Shown piece after piece: positions 59,901 to 64,000 of a DNA stretch of 64,000 nucleotides. The notes under the pieces are model-generated. The model did no database searches. It was not told the origin of the DNA and saw only the letters and a list, made by a program, of their open reading frames with translations. A program made the position numbers and the translations under genes. Source of the DNA: Ochotona curzoniae (taxonomy: Eukaryota; Chordata; Mammalia; Lagomorpha; Ochotonidae); the NCBI RefSeq assembly GCF_017591425.1, contig NW_024465369.1, positions 25,295,501-25,359,500 on the forward strand. Reading direction: 5' to 3'. The stretch's first letter is position 1. Each line of letters starts with the position of its first letter.

Positions 59901-62827
59901 AGCTGTTTCTCCTTTGGTGAGTTAAAACTAAGAGATTAACCTCAGGATAAGGGGATTTAGATTAACCTGATGGATGAACATATTGGTAGCAGTATTTCTG
60001 AATTTAGAAAGTCACCAAGAGAAAAACAAAGGGCATTTTGGAAAAAAAAAAAATCCACCTATGAGCGCTTTATTGTTGTGATATCAGCCAGAGGATTCAA
60101 CAATTAAATTTCAACTCACCAAATATTTATCAAACATTACTTGATAAGAAATCTACAGCTTTGTAGACAAAAAGGATAAATATATATATAAATATGCATA
60201 TATATATGTATTTATTCTTTTTATATATATATGCCTTTGAGTAGGGAAGATTTTGACAAGATCATAAGAGGAAAAGTATTGGGAATTAACAAGAGAAAGA
60301 ACATTTATTTGAGGATCATCATGATATTTTTCAAGTTAAATATATGATTGGAGATAAACCTTAACTAAAAACATAATTTTAATAGATGATAAAGGTTTTG
60401 TGTGTAAATGTGTGTGTGTGTGTGTGTGTCTGGGTACAGATGGGAAACTGTAACTATGAGAATAATATATTCAAGCAGAAAATTTTACACAGAAGTGTGT
60501 GTAGCTTTTTTGAAATGTAGAGCAAGCTAAAGGTAGTGGATGATCTCCTGGAGGGAAAGCATTTTAAGATGAGAAAAGGTAGTGCAGAAAAGACTTCAAA
60601 GTTATAAAACCAAGGAGGAAAAAAATTAAAAGGAAAATGCTCAAACTCCATTAATTGTCTCAAAAGATATTTTTGAATAACTGTTCAAAATATGCAACAA
60701 GAATATTCATCCTGTAGGTGTAAGGGACCAAGTGTTTCCCACTTCCATAGAGACTGATTAAGTAATGATAGAAATAAGCCTAGATGTGCAGATGGGATAA
60801 ATGCTGCAAAGAATAATCTTCTAAAGGAAGTAAGGAACCTGGTGGGCATAACTGTAGGAAGGTTGGTATGTGATAAGACTGGAAAGGTGGAGAGTATTGT
60901 ATTAGTTATATAGAGAATGTGAGGCCTTTAGATTTTTGGGTGTATCGGTAACATAAAAACAAAAAAGCATTTAGGGAAAAACAAACTAACAACAACAAAA
61001 ATAACCTTGTCAGGAGTCCAGTGTGAAGAATAAGTGGCACAAGGACAAGTGTATGTGAGAAGGTGGGTTGGGGGGTAATTTGAGTCTTCTAGGGGGCCCA
61101 TTTAGGTTGTTTGGTTCAGTTATGCCTATGGAGATCTAGTTTGAAGAGCAAACTAGATGTATACTGGAGGCAGCAATTGCAAGACCGGCTGTCAGTTTCT
61201 GTGGAGGTGAGAGGTGCACTCCTGGATGTCTGCTTTGTGCATGTGAAGAGATGTGGAAGCTGAAGGGAAACACGGTTCTATGCAGTGTCATCAGTTCACT
61301 TTAGGACAAGTTGAGCTTGAGCTGCATGTGTGATTTCAAGTAGCTAGTTTAATAGGTCATTGTATATATGGGAATGGAGTGCTGGTGATCTGATATAAAG
61401 GCACAAATAAAAGGTACATCTTCTGAATCTAAATTAACGTAAGTGATGGGCACTAAAGTGGTCATTAAGGAAATGAATATTATATAAAATAACAAGAGAA
61501 GGAGTGTCCGGGTCAATGCCTTGAGAAATTCTACCAACTAATAACCTGGTTAGAAGACAATGTCCCTGGGCCCCAGCTAGGAAGTCTAGTGGCTAAATCC
61601 TCATCTTGCATGTGCCTGGGTTCCAAGTGAGAACCTGTTTGCATCCCAGGTGCTCCACTTCCCTTTCAGTTCCCTGCTTGTGGCCTGGAAAAGCAGTAGA
61701 GGTTGGCCCAAAACCTTAGGACCCTCCACTCGCATGAAGGCCTGGAAGAGGTTCCTGGCTCCTAGCTTGGCCGTTGTGGTCACTTGGCAAGTGAATCAGC
61801 AGATGAAAGATCCCTCTCTCTGTAAATCTGACATCCCAACAAAACAAATAAACCTTAAAAAAAAAAAAAGATAATGATCCTGAAGTGGACTTTAATGAAG
61901 TAATAAGAGTGAGCTGTCTTAGATAACATGTAAACAGCATTCAAGAAGGGGGTACAGAATTCACAGTGTCATATAATGCTGTGAGATAAAATGAACTGAA
62001 GATCAGAATGTTTGTTAGATTAGCAGTGAGGAAGTCTTCTCCCTTCTCTCCCAGCACACTTAAGTGCACCCTCACCTGGATTCTACGTGAGATGTACCTA
62101 CTCCCATACTTCTGTATATTGCACCTACCATTTGAGGATGTGCCCATCTTCCTCTATGGGGAAAATAAAAGCTGCACTGCAATATCTATTTCTCTGATTA
62201 TTGAGTAACTCTTTGAGAGTGTGAAATATTCAATAACTGCTGACTCTATGAGCATAATGTGAAGACTATACACAGACACCTAGAGAAGACAGGAACCACA
62301 GAGTTTGAATATGATGAGCACTTCTATGATGAAATGGTTGTTCTATCCATGTCATAGAGGAATGTGGGACATGTAAGAGGATTATGCTCTGCTCCTGAAG
62401 TAAGGGCTCCTCCCAGAACAATGCTCTTCATTCTGAGACAGTTATTTAACTCTTACTAATTAGCTTCCATTTTTTTCTTAAACCACTCCACTCTATTTCT
62501 CTACATGTGGATGGAGGCCTCCACATATTAAATTGCTTTGTTGAAAGATGTTGTAGGTATCAATCAAAAACCACAAATCATGTCATTAGCTACTGAAAAA
62601 AGCAAAAGATATGTTTTTTAAAAGCCTGAATGAAATGTATTCTTGAAATCAGAAGCATAACAGGCATTTAAGTTAAAAGATTTAGTAACCAATGTCCTAT
62701 TCTTAGACTTTAAATAGAATAAATTACCTCTGTCTCCTTCACTTTCAAATGACAATTTCCTTCTTCGTAGTTTACAGTTGTCTCCCTCAGAATCATTCAT
62801 GGATTGTGATCGTAGCAAAAGATCAGC
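38793..62827 (-). CDS. KCNH7: Potassium voltage-gated channel subfamily H member 7 (Kv11.3/ERG3), C-terminal 329 residues, partial
   Basis: Minus-strand exons in coding order: 62827-62728, 53897-53637, 47727-47559, 40962-40770 and 39059-38793. Phases match at all four junctions (990 nt, ending TAA). These encode the cytoplasmic tail after the cyclic-nucleotide-binding homology domain: a Ser/Arg-rich region ([28 protein letters not shown]), an acidic/Ser-rich linker ([20 protein letters not shown]), the tetramerising coiled coil ([20 protein letters not shown], then ILQLLQKQ), and the tail ending [12 protein letters not shown]. By comparison with human KCNH7 (1196 aa) they correspond to about residues 868-1196. 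The PAS domain, voltage sensor, pore and cNBHD are encoded beyond the right edge. Erg3 is a neuronal channel with fast-inactivating, slowly deactivating current. KCNH2 and KCNH6 lack this tail wording. Confidence 0.96.
39256..39545 (-). mobile_element. CSINE in KCNH7 terminal intron
   Basis: Minus-strand copy: GAGATCTTCCATCTAGTGG, GGGACTAGAACCCAGGATATT, TTATGCCAAATGCCCA. Confidence 0.75.
39668..39695. repeat. (AAC)n microsatellite
   Basis: About eight CAA/AAC units. Confidence 0.9.
40362..40532 (+). mobile_element. CSINE, internally deleted
   Basis: GGTGTGGGGGTTAAGATACCC, GAGTTCCAGTGG, then TGTTGTGGCCACTTGGGGAAT and CAAATAAATAATAAAAACC; the middle is missing. Confidence 0.65.
40770..40962 (-). 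CDS. KCNH7: KCNH7 exon (second half of coiled coil)
   Basis: Begins (R)[19 protein letters not shown] and ends DRSFSPSSQ at a perfect donor CAA|GTGAGT. Acceptor CCTGCAG. The frame stays open for 36 more codons past the donor, ending in a stop at 40659-40661; see findings. Confidence 0.95.
42230..42582 (+). other. Unassigned sequence ending in A16, KCNH7 intron
   Basis: Plus-strand sequence ending CTGCCTTGGG(A)16 at about 42567-42582, as expected of a retroposed copy. I recognise neither the body nor a flanking duplication. It is not a KCNH7 exon because the flanking KCNH7 exons join in phase without it. Confidence 0.25.
43153..43169. repeat. (TG)n microsatellite
   Basis: Short TG run in a KCNH7 intron. 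Confidence 0.85.
43732..43760. repeat. (GA)n microsatellite
   Basis: GA run with one AA interruption. Confidence 0.85.
44190..44755 (-). mobile_element. L1 3' end, antisense, KCNH7 intron
   Basis: On the minus strand it ends with a G-rich stretch, a TATAAAAAACTG-like run and an A-rich tail (44210-44300), similar to the 3' UTR at 4500-4610. The right part has antisense ORF2-end wording (TTTAATGGCTGAATAATATTC, GATGGGCACCTG). Confidence 0.75.
44757..45030 (-). mobile_element. CSINE adjoining the L1
   Basis: Minus-strand copy: TTCTGTTGGTTTACTCCC, AAAGCTATGAGCCAGGAG, AAGCCACCATATTGGCTC. It abuts the truncated end of the L1 fragment. Confidence 0.8.
45481..46213 (+). mobile_element. L1-type 3' end (longer copy of the 32.8-kb family)
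   Basis: The right half (CTTCGAATGGTGAGACTGG to TTAACTACATAAAGATTGCC) matches the insertion at 32795-33060 in opposite orientation. It ends A-rich (ATAATAAAAAAATGGAAAAAG). Possible flanking duplication AAGGCAGAA (about 45470-45478 and 46215-46223). Likely the 3' region of a lagomorph L1 subfamily. Confidence 0.6.
46985..47265 (+). mobile_element. CSINE, old
   Basis: GGGTTTGGGTTGTGGCGTTTC start, then CTAGGAGACCGGGATGAAGC, CTCTGCCTTTCAAATAAATAA. Confidence 0.75.
47559..47727 (-). CDS. KCNH7: KCNH7 exon (first half of tetramerising coiled coil)
   Basis: Encodes (D)[11 protein letters not shown] to DLLQEQLN(R). The conserved block [20 protein letters not shown] is exact for ERG3. Acceptor TTTTCCGCAG, donor AACAG|GTACAA. 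The heptad pattern of the coiled coil begins near VEQRLDLL and continues in the next exon. Confidence 0.95.
48545..48680 (+). mobile_element. Ancient MIR/L2-like remnant
   Basis: TCACTTATGTGCCAGGTACTCTGCTA and the following sequence resemble widespread ancient mammalian repeats; short and diverged. Confidence 0.4.
48820..49147 (+). mobile_element. CSINE, young full-length copy with target-site duplication, KCNH7 intron
   Basis: GGGCCCGGCACGATAGTGTAG start, intact B-box region, AATAAATCTTTAC tail. Flanked by the perfect 16-bp duplication AAAAGTGAGGGAGATA (48803-48818 and 49148-49163). Confidence 0.93.
49165..51110. other. KCNH7 intron, nothing recognised
   Basis: AT-rich, with a T18 run near 49187. 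No coding exon, named repeat or RNA gene is visible. Confidence 0.4.
51116..51370 (+). mobile_element. CSINE, old
   Basis: GGTGCAGTGATTCAGGTCTCC start, ACCTAGGAGACTCAGATGGAG, TGAAGAGTGAAAATAAAG end; well diverged. Confidence 0.6.
52148..52395 (+). mobile_element. CSINE
   Basis: GGGCCAGTGTCGTGCCATAGG start, CATGTGGGAGACCTGGATAG, TTAAATCTTTGAAAAATAA end. Confidence 0.75.
52700..52825. repeat. Tandem TGTATGTA/TGCATGCA and TATA-rich low-complexity tract
   Basis: Degenerate tetranucleotide ATGT/ATGC units followed by AT-rich sequence. Confidence 0.7.
52830..53058 (-). mobile_element. CSINE, old
   Basis: Minus-strand copy: AACCAGAAACTCCACCTGGG, GGAGTAGCCATTGCTCCAAC, GTACCACGAAGCCATCCCC. Confidence 0.65.
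53637..53897 (-). CDS. KCNH7: KCNH7 exon (acidic/Ser-rich linker)
   Basis: 86 full codons with split codons at both ends, from [19 protein letters not shown] to RRSHSCK. Acceptor TTTTTTCATAG, donor AAAG|GTGATC. The start (DFGKEST) appears slightly different from human (EKENST in my memory). In the transcript a TG repeat lies about 58 nt upstream of the acceptor. Confidence 0.94.
53956..53989. repeat. (CA)17 microsatellite upstream of a KCNH7 exon
   Basis: Uninterrupted run; in the KCNH7 transcript it reads (UG)17 and lies about 58 nt upstream of the acceptor at 53898. Confidence 0.95.
54955..55215 (+). mobile_element. CSINE, old
   Basis: GGCAGTAAGCCTAGTGACTAA start, GGCTGGATTTATGACTCCAGC, then CTCTCAAATAAGTAGTGAAA end. 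Confidence 0.65.
55220..57025. other. KCNH7 intron, nothing recognised
   Basis: AT-rich; no exon, repeat family or RNA gene that I can name. Confidence 0.4.
57028..57242 (-). mobile_element. CSINE, 5'-truncated
   Basis: Minus-strand copy: GAAAGATCTTCCAACCACTG, TTCCCAAGGCTTTGGGCC, GGATATGAACTCCCCCATATG; the tRNA-like end is lost. Confidence 0.8.
57440..59035 (+). mobile_element. L1 ORF2 fragment (reverse transcriptase region), sense
   Basis: Diagnostic L1 order: CTCTGGGATGCAAAGGTGAA, AATCACATTAATAGAATGAAG, GATCATCTTAATAGAGACAG, AAAAGATTCAACATTCC, GAACCCAGGAATTAATCCAC, TTCAATAAATGGTGCTAG. Many stops and frameshifts; not active. Both ends are truncated and no 3' UTR or tail is seen. Confidence 0.85.
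59040..61560. other. KCNH7 intron, no gene recognised
   Basis: AT-rich, with a TA-rich tract (about 60178-60232) and a TG run (60409-60429). A stretch near 59100-59420 has partial open frames on the minus strand, but I cannot assign it. Confidence 0.4.
60409..60429. repeat. (TG)n microsatellite
   Basis: About ten TG units. Confidence 0.9.
61568..61870 (+). mobile_element. CSINE, KCNH7 intron
   Basis: GGGCCCCAGCTAGGAAGTCTA start, TTGTGGCCTGGAAAAGCAG, AAATAAACCTT(A)n end. Imperfect flanking duplication AGACAATGTCCCT and AGATAATGATCCT. Confidence 0.88.
62728..62827 (-). CDS. KCNH7: KCNH7 exon (Ser/Arg-rich tail segment)
   Basis: Encodes [19 protein letters not shown] to ESEGDR plus one base. 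Donor GACAGAG|GTAATT; acceptor AAAAAG|GCTGAT preceded by a CT-rich stretch. RRRKLS is a basophilic-kinase-like site. The acceptor is the least certain boundary because the tract just before it is A-rich. Confidence 0.9.
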
Positions 62828-63061
62828 CTTTTTAAATGGAGCATGAACAAAGATGGAGATAAATGGAAGATTATACAATTTGAATATAATGTACTTTAAG
62901 TAATTGTTTACTATTTCATATTATGTATACCACATTGAGACTCATGAGATAATTGCAAGTGGCCAACAGTATTTCACTTAATGATTGTCTCTAAATTATA
63001 AAATGGATCAATGTATTTCTAATAGTCTTATTGTCTGTTATCATACTTGTGGAAGTTATTT

Positions 63062-63285
63062 ATTAGGAGTTGAAATGCCTGGATTACAAATGAGAATGCT
63101 AGGGATTGAGACGTGTGTTCAGCTCCTGACGGCTCTCTGGTAATGCAGAGCCTGGGCTATGGGAGACCTGGATTGCTTCCTGGATCCTGGCTGCAGCTTC
63201 TCCAGGAACCTGCTGTTGGCAGGCATCTAGTGAGTCAGAGTTCGCTTTCTCTCTCTCTCATTCCCTCTAAAATAAAAGTAAATAT
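63062..63285 (+). mobile_element. CSINE, old
   Basis: GCTATGGGAGACCTGGATTGC, GGCATCTAGTGAGTCAGAGTT, CTCTCTCTCTCATTCCCTC then AAAATAAAAGTAAA; the 5' part is weak. Confidence 0.6.
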
Positions 63286-63289
63286 TTGA

Positions 63290-64000
63290 GTCTGATATCG
63301 GCATTCAGGTACTAAAGTGTGTAAAAGCTACTCATTCTTCTATGTGTTATTTGGAATAGTTAATAATGAAGGCAATAATTTTAAAAACTTTGCAAAATAT
63401 ATATTTCTGAAAAAAGTATGTTATAATTAGCGATGATATTTAAATTGCATGGCAATGATCTTCATGTAAAATTTCACCACAAAACTTACAAGGGTGAATG
63501 AAAAATTATTTTTGTTACAAACGTCCCTTTTCTTCCTCTTGGATTAACCCTGTATAACATTATTAAAATATTACAAATATCATGAACTATTATAAAAACT
63601 GAATCCCTTGCTTTATTTACTGAGGTCCTTCCTAAACTTTTAGGTAAAATATCTGATTTAGCTTTTTTGGTTGTTGTTGTTTGTTTTGGAGGCATAATCA
63701 CAGTGAAGTTGGTGGCATAAACTTGGATGGTAATAAAATACTGATTCAAAACCCATATGGAAAGAGTGTGCTCCTCAGAAACGCAACCTTTCAATATGTC
63801 AATACTTCTCAGTATTTTGAAAATCTATTCAATGGCATCCAGGTGATCTTAAAAGTTACTGTCTCTTTAAGTCTCTCACAGTATCCGGGAAGGAAAGTAA
63901 CTCAGAGAAGAATTATGTCTACCACTGCTTTACTAACTACTGACCTTATGCTTTACTAGCTACTGACTATTCTCAAGAGAGAATACATTGGTTGACGTGT
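63290..64000. other. KCNH7 intron to window edge, nothing recognised
   Basis: No exon of KCNH7 is visible between 62828 and the right edge, so the next upstream exon lies outside the window. Confidence 0.45.

Noticed and set aside
1..64000. CRISPR arrays, bacterial operons, tRNA or rRNA genes
   Set aside because: None present. The tRNA-like boxes all belong to CSINE repeats, and the window is vertebrate nuclear DNA.

Overview
This is a mammalian nuclear genomic window. Exons are short and separated by long introns, the sequence is AT-rich, and tRNA-derived SINEs and LINE-1 fragments are dense. The SINEs are the lagomorph CSINE type: A box near GTGGCGCAAGTGG, B box GGTTCTAATCC, pyrimidine-rich 3' part, AAATAAATCTT(A)n tail. 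The youngest copies carry the variant GCCTAGCGGCTAAAGTCC, which I associate with pika (Ochotona) more than rabbit. Lagomorph is a confident call; pika is an inference from memory of the repeat.

Two protein-coding genes are present, in convergent orientation. On the + strand, grancalcin (GCA), a penta-EF-hand calcium-binding protein, is complete from its CpG-rich promoter (about 11.2-11.5 kb) through eight coding exons (11523-25261); the predicted protein is 211 aa. On the - strand, the last five coding exons of KCNH7 (Kv11.3/ERG3, a voltage-gated potassium channel) lie at 38793-62827. They encode the 329 C-terminal residues, and the gene continues past the right edge. All GCA and KCNH7 splice sites were placed by hand; phases agree across every junction and both frames are open. 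The order GCA then KCNH7 is the conserved mammalian arrangement.

Layout. 0-11 kb is intergenic: an antisense ancient L1 fragment, then an old + strand L1 that carries a younger L1 3' end (with a possible 3' transduction) and a 431-bp solo LTR, followed by CSINEs. 11.2-26/27.8 kb is GCA and its probable 3' UTR. 28.7-38.8 kb lies between the two 3' ends and is strikingly poor in SINEs, containing one short L1-type insertion and an old MIR. 38.8-64 kb is the 3' part of KCNH7, with CSINEs, L1 fragments and microsatellites in its introns.

I see no novel multi-gene system. The most interesting points are a likely U12-type (minor spliceosome) intron in GCA, a helically phased array of five CACCTG E-boxes just upstream of the GCA start codon, the nested transposon cluster at 2.8-5.5 kb, the SINE-poor interval between the convergent genes, and a TG repeat close to a KCNH7 splice acceptor.
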